Source: Hydractinia symbiolongicarpus
Lineage: Eukaryota; Cnidaria; Hydrozoa; Anthoathecata; Hydractiniidae
Assembly (NCBI RefSeq): GCF_029227915.1
Contig: NC_079888.1
Location: 6,631,001 to 6,695,000, forward strand
Length of the DNA stretch: 64,000 nt
Reading direction: 5' to 3'
The notes under the pieces were generated by a model. That model was not told where the DNA came from. It did not search any database and saw nothing but the letters and a program-made list of their open reading frames with translations. This document shows, piece after piece, positions 1-12,600 of this stretch; position 1 is the stretch's first letter, and every line of letters starts with the position of its first letter. The position numbers were made by a program, and so were the translations under genes.

Positions 1-146
1 ATAAAATTACATAGTATCATCCGTTTATTCGGCTTGATACCTTGAAAATTCAAACATACGTTATTTTATATAATTTTGTTTTGGTCTATTTCTATAGCGA
101 GAGACCGCCGCTCAAAATATATAATATATATATAATACTATTTCGG

Positions 147-193
147 CTATCGGAATTCCCTTATTTCCGATAGTGTGTTGGTCACTATCGGAA
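147..193. repeat. overlapping inverted repeats, two alternative hairpins
   Basis: The 9-mer ctatcggaa (147-155) is the reverse complement of ttccgatag (165-173). The 11-mer ttccgatagtg (165-175) is the perfect reverse complement of cactatcggaa (183-193), with a 7-nt loop. The central arm can therefore pair with either side but not both. The function is unknown. It could be the end of a small transposable element or a structured 3' flank. Confidence 0.75.
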
Positions 194-559
194 AGCCACG
201 CTTGTTTTCTGTATTTCTGTCCCCCCAAAAAAACATCGTGTTACGGCAAAATTAAATTTTAAGTTGTAATGATCGCCTGCGTGCAGTAACCAATCTTAAA
301 GCTTAATTTATTTTAAAGATCAATCCGATTTTTGCGGTCTCGACATGCTGACGAAGGAACGTGTAATGAAGAGTTACAGAGGTCATTTTGGTTTTGGACG
401 TGGTTGTGGTCAGTGTTTGGTTTGTAGGTCTCTTTTCGACATTTTTGTCTTCTATAAGCTTTGTATTTACTGATGCTTACTGGTGCCAGTCGTTGTAATC
501 AAAGGCCTGAAATTAACGCTCTTTAATAAAGTGAATTTTGTCAACTTTTTGGCCTTTTT

Positions 560-589
560 ACGCCGGTACTTTTCACGCCGGTACTTTTC
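560..589. repeat. 15-bp perfect tandem duplication
   Basis: The unit acgccggtacttttc occurs twice back to back, at 560-574 and 575-589, and the next bases begin a third copy before diverging. It lies in non-coding flank with no evident function. Confidence 0.85.
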
Positions 590-2170
590 ACGCTAGCCCG
601 AATTACACCACACAGCGAAAATTAACGCCATTAGGGGCCATCGTAAAAAGAGCCGATAAAGTAATAGCCGTATTCTACCTGCCTATTTGCCAAAAAACCT
701 TCGTGCTGCAAGCACAAATTGAAATATAATTTGATGATCGTACCAGATTGTCCAAGAAAATAATTCGCCAAAACTTCTTCTTGAAAGTTGATGTGTGTAA
801 AATTTGATTGATACTTTTGTAAAAAGTTTTTTTTATGACTATGCAGGTTTGTGATTTAAAGGAATGAACGAAAAATGTAAAAAACGTATTATATAAAGTA
901 ATTGAAATGAAATCCCTAATGACGCGATCAATTAACAATTGACAATTAAAAAATCCATATAGCTAAGATGAAACATTATGATACAAGTGGGACATACAAG
1001 ACAATGAGACACGGGCTTGTACAACTGGGCAAATAAATTGAATAAACAAGACATAACGACAAATGGTACACATGACAAGGTGCATTTTACAGATCGACAT
1101 AAACACAGCAAGGGTATTACGCCTATATATATGTGACACAATTTATCTGTACTAAGCGCTTTTTTTAACTTTGCGGGAATCTCCCCCCTCCCTCAAAAAA
1201 AGAAGAAAGAAGATTGTCTAATGATTTTTCCTATGACCGAGTAACAACGGGCTGTAAACTGTGTTCTTATTTCGGCTAATGTTGCAGAAATTTTATTTTT
1301 TTGAAATATATTACACTCGAAGCACTATAATGTGTGCGCTTAACCTGATATACAACATACTGCATATCTGTATTCCCTTGAATGTGTGGCACAGTTTGCG
1401 GCTCCTATTAAGCGCTCAACCTGGCATTCAACGCTGACTCACAAGTATTGTCATACCCCGGGCTAGTATTAATCTTTTTGAAAATCTTGCAAGCATTATA
1501 TCTCCCAAATCAGCAAAATCCTAACAAATTCAAGGTTTGAAACTCAACATAAATCCTTTCATTATCGAAAAAGCATAAAATTGAAACTAAAATAGACCGA
1601 AATGTTTTTTACGAATAACAATTCTCGCTAATCAAAAGAAAAAGTTTTATGTTCATTAATTCTTGCAAATTAGCGCTTTTGGAAAACTTCGCGAATTTGG
1701 TCAACAAATTCAGTTTCTCCTCTTAAAGTATTGTTCAGCGAAAATTTAGCCCTAAATAAATTAGTTAACAAATGGTAAAACGAAAAGAGAAAGTCTACCA
1801 GATTTAATATATTAATATTATTCTGCATACGTAAGCTATACAATATTTAGCGTAAGTCTTTCAACCAATGATTTACAAAAAATGGAACATAACGATTACG
1901 TATATATACAACTAATTTGTAAAAATAGAAAAACCCAAACATATATTTACTTAAATATTTACAACATAATAACTTTTTTACCTTAAATAATAAACAGTCG
2001 TATGTATGTGTTTACAAATTTTTCGACCTCTGTTGAGTAAACTATGAAGAAATAGTGACCTTCGTTGAGAAATCCATGATAAGAATTCGAAATCTTGGGT
2101 TATTCTCGTTAGAAACTTTTTTCTGACATTTTTAACACGATTTTTATCTGTTTAAAAAGATACTTCTATA

Positions 2171-2176
2171 TTTATT
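2171..2176 (-). terminator. candidate poly(A) signal of the giant gene
   Basis: The minus strand reads AATAAA here, about 40 nt past the stop codon at 2216-2218. A second AATAAA (2215-2220 on the plus coordinates) overlaps the stop codon itself. The downstream one is the more plausible cleavage signal. The assignment rests only on motif and position. Confidence 0.5.
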
Positions 2177-2215
2177 TACATTTAAAAAAAATATGTATAT
2201 AATTTAAAATAAGCT

Positions 2216-3684
2216 TTATTTGGCATATACTTTTTTTAAATTCTTGTTTTCCACCGAAGGTGCTGAAATAGTTCTTTGACTTGATTTTGGGCCAGCGCTT
2301 ATACGAATTCGACGTGTTTTTGTCGGAGTTTCCTCTATGTTCGGAAATATCGAATTATTTCTTTTATTTTGGCGCGGCGTCAGAATTTCTTGAATAAACA
2401 CTTCCTCATATGGGTTATCAAAACTTGGCGAGGCAGATTTCGAGTGGGGATAAGTGGGTTTTTTCGAGTATGCAAGAATTCTTGGGGAATAGCCAGTAGA
2501 CGCTGAAGAATTCGGATTTGCGCGCAATTTCTTTTTAATATCTTTTTTAGATCTTGACGATGTGCTTAATCCAGGAAAGAAATTTCGTTTCACAGAAGAC
2601 CGTGGTGTGCTTTTATTACTACTGAAGTCAGCTTGATTGTATTCGACGTGATTGAAATCTTGATGAGACTCAGCGGTACACATCGTACAATCGTGCACAT
2701 CGCACGGAATGCGTGACACCTGACTCATAATATGACGGACGGATTGCGAGAATGAATTATAACTCAACGCACATAACCTTCCTTGCCAAGAAACATAACC
2801 TGAAAAATAAAATTTTAAAGTAAGTCTGGAAAAGATAATTTACAATTTTAATGAATACGATATTCAATTATTTTACTTAAAAAAAACTCCTTACCTTCTG
2901 CGTTAACAATGACAATTGACGGCACACCAACCACACCATACAACTCCGCCGTGGAACTTAAAGCGAATGTATTCACAGACAGACGGCGTCGTATCAACTG
3001 ATTGTCAACATTCTGTTGACATGTACATAGATGTCGGACAGATGCTAACTCCGACCAACCATATTGTTGAAATGTTTCAGTAAGTTTGTGTAAATGTATT
3101 TTTGAAGACTCTCCACTGTGTGTGCAACAGGAAACAAAAGCGAACTGAAAAAACGAAACAAAAAATGTGACTAACGAAGTTGTGAATTACAACAATGTTT
3201 AATCTAAGATAATGTTTGTAATAAAACCTATTTTAAACGATCTGGATTCCCAATTCTATTTTACTTCATGCCTGTCAACCTTACGCAGAAAAAAAGTTGA
3301 TTTGATATGCAGTGTCAAAAAATTAGAATGCAAAAATAAAGACAACACAAGCGAGCCCGTATGCTGAAGCATGGGTACCCACAAAGCATTTCGTTCGAAC
3401 TTACATCTTGCGGGTTATCTTCAGCATATTGCGTCAAGAACTTCATCAAGCGAATAGACGCACGACACCATTTCGTCCAAAACAAAATAAAAGTTGGCTT
3501 TCCAGTTTTCTCAACAATGGGTTTCCACTCCCCACTTCTTATTTCCAAACCTTCTGCACACGGTGGAGGTATCTTTTTATCCAGTAATCCTCTATAGGGA
3601 ATCGCATTACCGGGTTTGTCATGTTTTCGACTCATTTCAACTTGTAAACTTTCTTCGTAATTGCAACAACCAGTTGCGGGGAAT
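2216..3684 (-). CDS. giant gene exons 85-87: thioredoxin-like domain and basic tail
   Basis: Exons: 3405-3684, 2895-3144, 2216-2799. The strand KPTFILFWTKWCRAS matches the beta3-active-site segment of TlpA/thioredoxin folds. GVVGVPSIVIVNAEG supplies the conserved cis-proline (V-P) strand, and GYVSWQGRL the final strand. The catalytic CxxC is C-R-A-S, so the resolving cysteine is replaced by serine, at about residue 8772. This suggests a monothiol or binding role rather than a standard disulfide reductase. A tail of about 160 residues rich in Ser, Pro and Lys follows (for example SSRSKKDIKKKLRANP). The stop codon overlaps an AATAAA. Confidence 0.75.
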
Positions 3685-6600
3685 CTAAGAATAGAAGAAC
3701 AGATGATACGTGTGTGGGAAGTAACAAACTAGCAACGCATACAAAGTTATATATGACTAGCTGTAGGCCAACGCATACAAAGTTATATATGACTAGCTGT
3801 AGGCCCTATTATATGTTATAATATAGGATTATTATAATATGTTATTTAAAACATCTCACTAGTAACAAAGTTCCTTCAAACGCCTTCTTAGCTAATCCCG
3901 ATTATAGACTTCTTAGTTCTTTATGGACGTGTTACTTTTTTGTCACAGAAGTCTGTGCGCCATTAAAAGTTGGTGTTGCGACACATGAGATAGCAAACAT
4001 GATATATTTGACTTTATGCAACAGGATAACCTTAGTGGTATTTATAATAAACATACGAGGGGATAATTTTCAGCTACAGAACGATGGAGTGCCAACAAGA
4101 ATACTTGTTTTCAATGTTGCGAATACACGCATGTAGAAAGATGATTTGTTCACATTATGTGATTAACTCAATCACCTATATACACGCATCTATCTTCATG
4201 TAAATAATACACAACATACCTTGCACCTCTGACATGCGTATCAAAGTAACAGAAAAATGAGAATGGAAAGAACTCCTCCGTGGAGATCTTTATCACATTG
4301 GAATCGTTGCTACTTCCTACAGGATGATTGGTTGTCGTGACAACAGTAACCACGTGAGGTCGCATATCACAAGGTAGCTAAATTAAAAAAAATAAAATGA
4401 CATCAGGTAGAGAAAACAGAACAAAAATCGGTCGTTAGGGGAAATTAAATGAAAGATAATCACCTCAACTAGTGCATTAGTGGTATGCACAGATAAATCG
4501 CCACCATATTGACGTTGATTAACATATATTTGGTAACCAGTAGCAACAGCATCGCCATCATGGCCAGGAAAATTCCACCGCAGAATCGCCATCACTGTCC
4601 CTAAGCGCAGAAGTAAAACATGCAAATAACCTGATTCGCTCAATTCCATTTAAAAATATGTTGATGTAAAATTAGCACGAAAATTACCTGTGTATTTTTT
4701 TATTTCTCTGAGCACTTCAATCATTTTGTTGTCGATTTTTGCAATCGATTTGGATAATCGAGAAATCTCTTCGTCTCTATCAGACAAATGTTTGATGACA
4801 ACTAGACCACGAAGAATGTTGATCTCTCGAGACAACCTAAATACGCAAAAAGTTACGAATAATTTTGAGAAACTTTTACTGTTACTAGCGCACAACCTCT
4901 GCTACGGAGGATATGGACAGATATGAAAATATATGGACACGCTGTACGTGATCATGAAAAGACTGCATTAACGCTGATAATCTAAATATGCAGGGTCCTA
5001 TTCTCGTACCTGTCTCTTCTCGATGTTAAATGATATAAATGTTCTTCCAGTTGCACTCTCTCCTCCATACCGACGATTTCTGCGCTGATACGTGGAGGGT
5101 TGGGAGGCATTGCTGCTTTCGTTCTCAAGGGTTGAGAGTAAATACTTTCACAATCATCTAAAAACAGCAACAAATCATGTGACTATTAGCAGAGTGGACG
5201 AAACCAAAAAACGACTTTGTCAAACCGCGTGAACAAAAAATAAAAAACAATGTACGGAGAAGAACAGTGCATACCAGGGTTTAAGTCAACTTGTAACAGA
5301 ACGTTATACATCGCATATGGGTTCACTCCATCTAAACAATCTTCTTCCTTATTTGCTGCTATCGGGCCGTGAGCGATCACTGAAGGGTCGTTGATGATGT
5401 CATCGGGAGAAATATTAAAAACACCAGGTTTTGTTAAACAGTAATAAACCTAAATAATAATAGCCGTATTCCTTCTGTCAGTGTTTCTGCGAAAGCCGCG
5501 TCCTTTTACGAAGACAAGAAATGTGATATATAAAGGGGATTTTTCCACGTGTTAGCGACTAGTATATTAATAAGTTAACAAAGAAAAGGATGGAATTACG
5601 TGCAATCAACGTACCCAGTAAGATTTCACAGTAGCACCTCCTTTCAAAGCAGGTTGCTTCCAACAAACTTTAATGCGATTTGCAGCGGTTGTTTTGATTC
5701 TGTAAAGTTCCGGAGCAGTCGCACCAGGACACGTGACATGTAGTTCTTGTGAAAACTGACTGTTATAACCAATCTTCGAGCTGATAGCCTGAAAACAGTT
5801 TTGATAGGAAATGTTAAACAGAATTACGATTCTATCTCAACATTTCCACGTACAAGTTTTGTTTCAGTTTTCAATTTGTCCTTTATCTCCTTTGTTTTTT
5901 TTCTTATAAGCAACACAAAATTTTGATTGAGGTTTAATGTTGCTTAAGTTGCTGTGTTTTACAGGTTGAACAGCTGTCTACTTGTTGCTTGCTGATTTTC
6001 TACTGGGGAAGACCAAATTCACGTGTTGCTGATGCGCCAATAAAAATTAAGCTTCCATTTCATAAAATGTTGCTTATAAAAAAGGCGTATAGTTAAAGCC
6101 TTCGCCACACTTAAGATTGTATCTTAACATTAAAAGTTAAAGCCCTCGACACACTTACCTGCAATTGAAAGCAATATGTATTTCCAGATTCTGACGACGA
6201 GAAAACATAAGATTTACTATCTTTGCTGATGTCAGCATAATCACATCCATCCAAGCGCAGCAAATACTTGTCGATTTCCGCGTCTCCATATGTTTTAGGC
6301 TTTGACCATTCTAACTCGACTTTCGTTGCAGAGCATGATCTAAATAAATTTTTTTTGAATAGCTGATGTTCTCAGTTAGCTTGCACAATTTGGCGGACTT
6401 TGCCTGGATAATAACAGTTCTATTACATATTAAAGGCGCAAGAAAGAAGAAAAACAAAGCTGTACATAAGGATGACCTACCCAACTCTAAGTACAGGTGT
6501 GTCGATGTTCGCAGATGTTTGTGCATCTAACTGATTTGATTTTGCTATGACAACACCGTCAGCATCGTACGCCGTCACAGTTACAAAATACGTCGTACCG

Positions 6601-9600
6601 ATAGACAGATAACTCATGACGTAATCTTGTTGTGATCCAAGTAGCTTGGTTGATTGAGGCTATATAAAAATACTGAAAGTATAAATTTCTTACAACCGAA
6701 GGAGATAAAGGGCAGAGAAATTACAAATTGAAATAAAAAGAAACAAGAAATGATGCTAGGTAAGTGTAAAGTCCTCTCAGTAACGAAATCCAATGTTTTT
6801 TTATTTGATACACATTTTATCACATTCATACCTTCGATTGCAGCATTGTGCTCCATTGAATGACGTAAGCGTGCACAATATCTCCATCATCTACAAAAAT
6901 ACACGAAACATAATGTTATTAGGACCTGATATATCGAACCAAACGAAAAACGGAAAATATTTTTGTTAAGTGTTCTGACTTACTAAACTAAGCGTGTTCT
7001 AACTTACTAAAAAAAGCGTGTTCTGACTTACTAAACAAAGCGTGTTCTGGCTTACTAAACAAATCGTGTTCTGATTTACTGAACAAATCACGTTCTCACT
7101 TACTAAACAAAGCGTATTTTAACTTACTAAACAAAGGTTGGTGCCATTCCACTTCTATTGCATCATCGTAAGTGGAGACAACATTCACATGAAAAGAAAG
7201 CCCTTTATCTTTCTTCTCGGATTTTTTAGAAGACTTTTGATAATTTTCGGATTGTGTGTTGACCAACAGCTCGTTTGATCTCTCTGATTCATTAAACCCA
7301 GGGTCGGAACTCAATGCAGTCATGTGAACTTTGTACGTTCTACAATAAACAATAAGATAAGAATTATGGTCAGCAGTAAGTTTCATGTTTGAAATCATGA
7401 CCAGATCATTGTTGGCATCGTTTCTACAATTTTTACCCAACATGCAATGCTTTGTTATTTACCACTCGTTTGAGACTTGTTCATTGATGAACAACAAAAG
7501 AATAAATTAGTAAACAACCAATCAATTTGCAGCAATATTATTGCCGTTCCAGAAGTTTCTTACCGAAGTGTCCTCACAGATTAAAAACATACAAACATTC
7601 CTACCTTCCAGGTCTGCATGGTACAGTACAGCTCCTGCACGTGGTTGGGAGTGTTTTACCCATCTTTGAACCATTCACGCAGACCTAAAAAGTACACACA
7701 CGTATTTGGTAAAAATAAGTCAATCCACAGAAAAATGATTAGAGGAAATGGAGCGGTGAAATATTACTGAAACAACAATCAAAAACAAAACTTTCGATAA
7801 CTCACATGATAACCACCGATTTCATTCCCACCATATGTTTGCGGCTCATTCCATTCTAGTGTAAATCCATTCTTAGTAATTTGACGACATGCTATCGAAG
7901 GTGCATCAGGAGCTCCTGGTATCTACATGAGAAAAAAACTATATATTACATTTCGTCTAAAACCTTTTTATTTCTTTATTTGTTTATTTGTTTGTTATTA
8001 CATGTAATCATACCTGACAGTAAACAGTAGGAGAACTTATTGTAACTGGTGAACCATATTCTTCAAGAATTGCTTCCACGCGGATTGCATACACGCTTCT
8101 AAAACACAACAAGTTTACATCTTTATAGTCACTCGCAAATAATAAACACAAGCATAAAAACAATAAAACAAGGAACTTTTTTAGACAAACATGAAAACTT
8201 TATTTTCGGTCAACATGGGGTAGTTTTGGGAGTTTGGCGCCATTATGATTTTATTTTCAAAAATGTCACTCTATCATTCATTGATAAGTAAAATTGTGCA
8301 AAATATCAGAAAAAACTAATGAGCAGATCTAAAGAAAAGCTGTGACATACGGACAGACAGGCGGACGGACGGACCCTAATTTATACGCCAGTTCACTATC
8401 GCGTGTGACCAAAAAATTATTTTCTTTAATATATCTATAGTTACGTATTTGCCTGGTTATTCAAGTGATAAACTCGTTACGTTATATAGCTTTTTTTTTC
8501 TTACTAATAAAAATCGTACTTTGGTTTTGGATGGTGTATTTCATATCCACGCGAATCATAATCCAAATCATCTGAGAAATGTTCTTCATCGTCATCATCA
8601 TTGTCATCAGTGTGACATGTCCAGTGAATTTTTAAAGAATCCACTTCAATCTCTTTACCTGTAATCTTGTACCTGGAAAAAAAATTTTTTTTTGCTACTA
8701 GTCTGTTATAATAATAACCGTATTTTTCATATGTGCGTAAGATAGAAAGCGTCGTTTTACAGACACACGAAAAGTAAATTTGGTATATTTTTATCGACTT
8801 CCTTGCAACGGGCGTGGTTTTTTTCACAGGTTAGCCACCAGTCTCTATGTTAGTTTTAATCACAATTTGTTTCAACTGGCAACCAAAATCATAACTTTGT
8901 GTTAAGGACGCACGAAATAGGCCATCATATAATATTTCTTACAGGTTAACGACTATTTTCATTCTAATGAGCAAATCAGTTCCACATATAAGCCATGTTT
9001 ACACCTAACACAACAAGACATAAGCCGTTCTAAACGTTAAAAATACAGACCTGACAACTATAGTCCCTGGTCCATCATCTTCCGAGCCTTTTGCCTCTTT
9101 TCCAGAAGAACTTTTTGATCCCCGCTTCGAGTATTTACAAGACAACCAATCAAATTGAATAACCTCATGTCGAAGTGGAGTGTTTACTGTTATCATCTCA
9201 GATGGAGTTTCATCTACATCTTCAGCAGGATAATCAACTGGTATATCTTTCTGTTCAAAAATCTTTGAGTGAGGTCCAGCTAACAGCTCTTGCCACTAGA
9301 ACGAAAAAAGAAACTTGCAACACACAGAAAACATTACTCCATCGGAGAGAATATAAAAGCACTTACCCTTGTACGACGCTCTTTAAGTGTATTCGCAGAG
9401 CAAGTAACAGCGGATAATAGAAACGAATAGCTTTGACCAGGTTTCGGTTTTTTGTACGTATATGACGTCACTGATGGTGATAGAATCGCGCACTCATCAA
9501 AATTTATCTCCATTCTATAGCCTAACAATGATCTTCGTATCGCACTCGCAGCTTCCTTGTTTACTTTCTGTGAAGTATCTAAAAGTTAAATTAAAAATCA

Positions 9601-12600
9601 AGCAACTTGCCGATAGCTTAACTAACAATTTTTTCTACTATTTTCAGCCACAATATGACAGTATGTCTTAACATTCTTTAAGCTTCTTACCTAAATCCAA
9701 CAACACAGGTCGATCCCAACTTAACTCAAACTCATCTTGATTTATACTTCGCAGCAACAGCCTTGGCTTACCAGGTGGTGCAGATGTCCAAGCCGACACT
9801 TTATCAGTCAGTGCGATTTCCGTAATAACATTTTCGCGCTCAGGATCAATCTGATCCGTACCGAAGCACGCTTCAACGTGAAACTCAAAGTTAGTACCAG
9901 GATATAAATTCGCTATCGTAACTTCAGAAACATCACCCTGTACTTGGACAGCACCTGATGTCTGGGCATGGAGTTTTGGAAGCTTGTCTCGTGTTGATAT
10001 GCTTTCTGTTTCTTCAACCTCGATTTCATTCCAGCGTATTATATTATATAACAAGGAATACATCCCGTACGCTTTACCTGCTTTCCATTCGAGAGAAATG
10101 TTATTTACATCTCTTTTTGTTACATGTAGACATTCTGGTGGATCTATACCAGCTGTTATCCCTGTGGTTGTCACATAGGGAGTCCATATATCGTCTTCAA
10201 CAGTGTTCACAAACGACGGAGAGTCGTACAGTTGCTTCACCTTCTCGGAATCTGAATGCGACGTAACCATGTGTAAAGTAATTACGTATTCTGTTCTTTC
10301 AACAAGATTTTTTACTTCATATATAACCGTATCAGCAGGCACTTCGTAAACCCGAGGTATAATTTGAACCGAGTTGTTGCCATTGGAAACAATGTGTCTC
10401 TTCGATTTACTACGTCGACCACTTCGCGGTGTATTGTTCAAACTAGCGGTGCTTGTAGAATCCTGCGTACTTGTTAAATTTAGTTTTTCCATACTATGAG
10501 CAGGCCCTGCAACAGACACTAAAAACTTATTCACTTTCACACCACGTTGAATGGGTTCGTTCCATGCCAAACGCAAAGACTTTGTGGAGCCACCAATAAC
10601 ACTGAACTCTGTAGGAACCATCGGAGGATGTCCGGTACGGAATGAGATCGTTTTACCTTGTTCTTTGCATAAGAAAGGATCATGCGGGTCCCACGCATCG
10701 CGTTGGTTTTGATGGCGAGCTTTAGCTTCCACGACGACATCATAATCTGTTCCTGGTTTTAAATCTGATAAAAACATTCTTGTTCCTAAAAAAAACAAGT
10801 TAAATTAAATAATCATCATCTGCACGCTGTATCAAGAATCATTAACTTCAAGCACAGTCACTTCATCATAGCAAAAAAGTCTTCAAAACAAACTGACACA
10901 TATGCATTGGGTTCAATCTTATAGAAAGCAATAGGACTACATGCTGCTTGGTTTAACTCTGCTCATAAAGAATTATTAAACAAATGATGGCGGTAAAGTA
11001 GTGGCACATACCTTTTGTTTCTTTTATCTTTGCAGTTACAATACTCTCCCCATTCTTCCAATACAGAACGCTAAATACCTCTGGACGTACTAGAATCATA
11101 CCCTTTGAATTTTTGATATTTCTCGGGACGGAAAAATTCCAAGCTAGTTGCGCTGATGTACCAAGAACGTCCACTAAAGTCACGTGATCTGGAGGAACAA
11201 CTAAGTTATTATAATTGACAAGTAGACTGGGTCCAGATTTGCATGCCGGATATTTTTCCAGTTGATCGCTTGCATTTCTCATTGTTTTCACGGTAGACAT
11301 AAAGTTCATTAAATCATCTGCGTCGGAGAGGCTGGAAATAGTTCTCCTCCCACTGTCTGCAGATTTTGTCTTCGTATATCCAGTGGATTTATTTTTCTGC
11401 ATTATGACGCCATCATCGTAAGATTCAACAGAGAGTTCATCGTCTGAGTTGTATATACTATCATACACGCTCACTGTTTCTTGCATAGTTTCCTCTGTTT
11501 GCCTCTGTTTACCGACAGGGTGTTCTGTTAATGCAATGAGATTAATTTTATAATCGAGACCAGGTGTAAGTTCTGATAAACATGTTGAAGTACAGTTAGC
11601 AGCTAATCGTTCGCCGTAAATTTGCTTGTTTATTTGGATAAGATAACCCTACAAAAAAACAACATAGTATAGTTTTCGACGAACAAGCGAACAACACCCA
11701 CACTAAGCACAGTCTGAAAAGCCACCATTTTTAAAAGTAACTTACTGATAGCAAAGCCGAGCCGTATTCTTTTGCGCGTTCCCAAATAATACTGACTCCC
11801 TCCGCACTAACTGATTTAAGCAATGGTTTGGGTGCTTTGGGTGGACTAACAGGTGCGCATTTGATAGTGGGAGATTCTTCAGAAGAACATCCACATGTTA
11901 CCCTACGATCGTTACTTTCAAACGATTCTGGTTCGTGATACGAACGTATACTGATCGCATATTCTTGACCTATTCTACAGTTTCCAATTTCGTAGCCAAT
12001 GTAATCTTTCTCATTAGCTAAAATAGGATTAGTCAGTACGTCATGAAGAGAACTAGAGAAACCACTTAAACTGCAACAATAAAAACCGTCATATCAACAA
12101 GATGAACAAGGGCGAAAAAATAATAACACACCATCAGGAGAGCATCTGCCATACAGCTCTCCATCCACTGTTGTTAAGAAGCAGGTGATTTTTGATGCTT
12201 CCATTACACGAGCTGATCTTGGTGTATCTACATCACCATCATCAAAGTCGTCGTCATCTGAGTCTGCGTTTTTTTCCTCTGCAAAATAAAAGTTTGTTGT
12301 GACACTTTGAGGAATTATACTATAGTTATAACATTCATGACATTGTAACTTCGCAGTGCTTCCACCTGTGTAATGATCACACTTACTATAATTTTAATCA
12401 GGCACGTTCACACTTACCATTAACTACAGGTTGATAGTGACGAACCACGTTCTCATCATCTTCTTCAGCCGTCACAATGTCCTGACTGTTATTGACAGGT
12501 ACCTGCCATGTCAATAAGATGACACCAATCTCATTCGTGTCAACCTGATACACATCGTCAATCACAGGTGGTTGCTGTGGACAACGGACTTTAATCGCTC

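Larger units (their letters stand above)
1..2170. other. 3' flank of the giant gene, no supported gene
   Basis: No coding region can be supported here. The only open frames are short, start at arbitrary ATGs and show no recognisable domain or splice context. Positions 147-193 contain a compact set of inverted repeats. Positions 560-589 contain two perfect 15-bp direct repeats. Around 667-680 lies a fragment of a dispersed repeat that recurs near 5460 and 8715. Any 3' UTR of the giant minus-strand gene is probably confined to the right-hand end, next to the polyadenylation signal at 2171-2176. Confidence 0.6.

Noticed and set aside
538-729. 63-codon plus-strand open frame
   Set aside because: It covers a 15-bp tandem repeat and a dispersed-repeat fragment, with no evidence for a gene.
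6978-7134. CRISPR-like or transposon-end array of 24-bp repeats
   Set aside because: Units are contiguous with no spacers and are explained as amplified splice-donor sequence.
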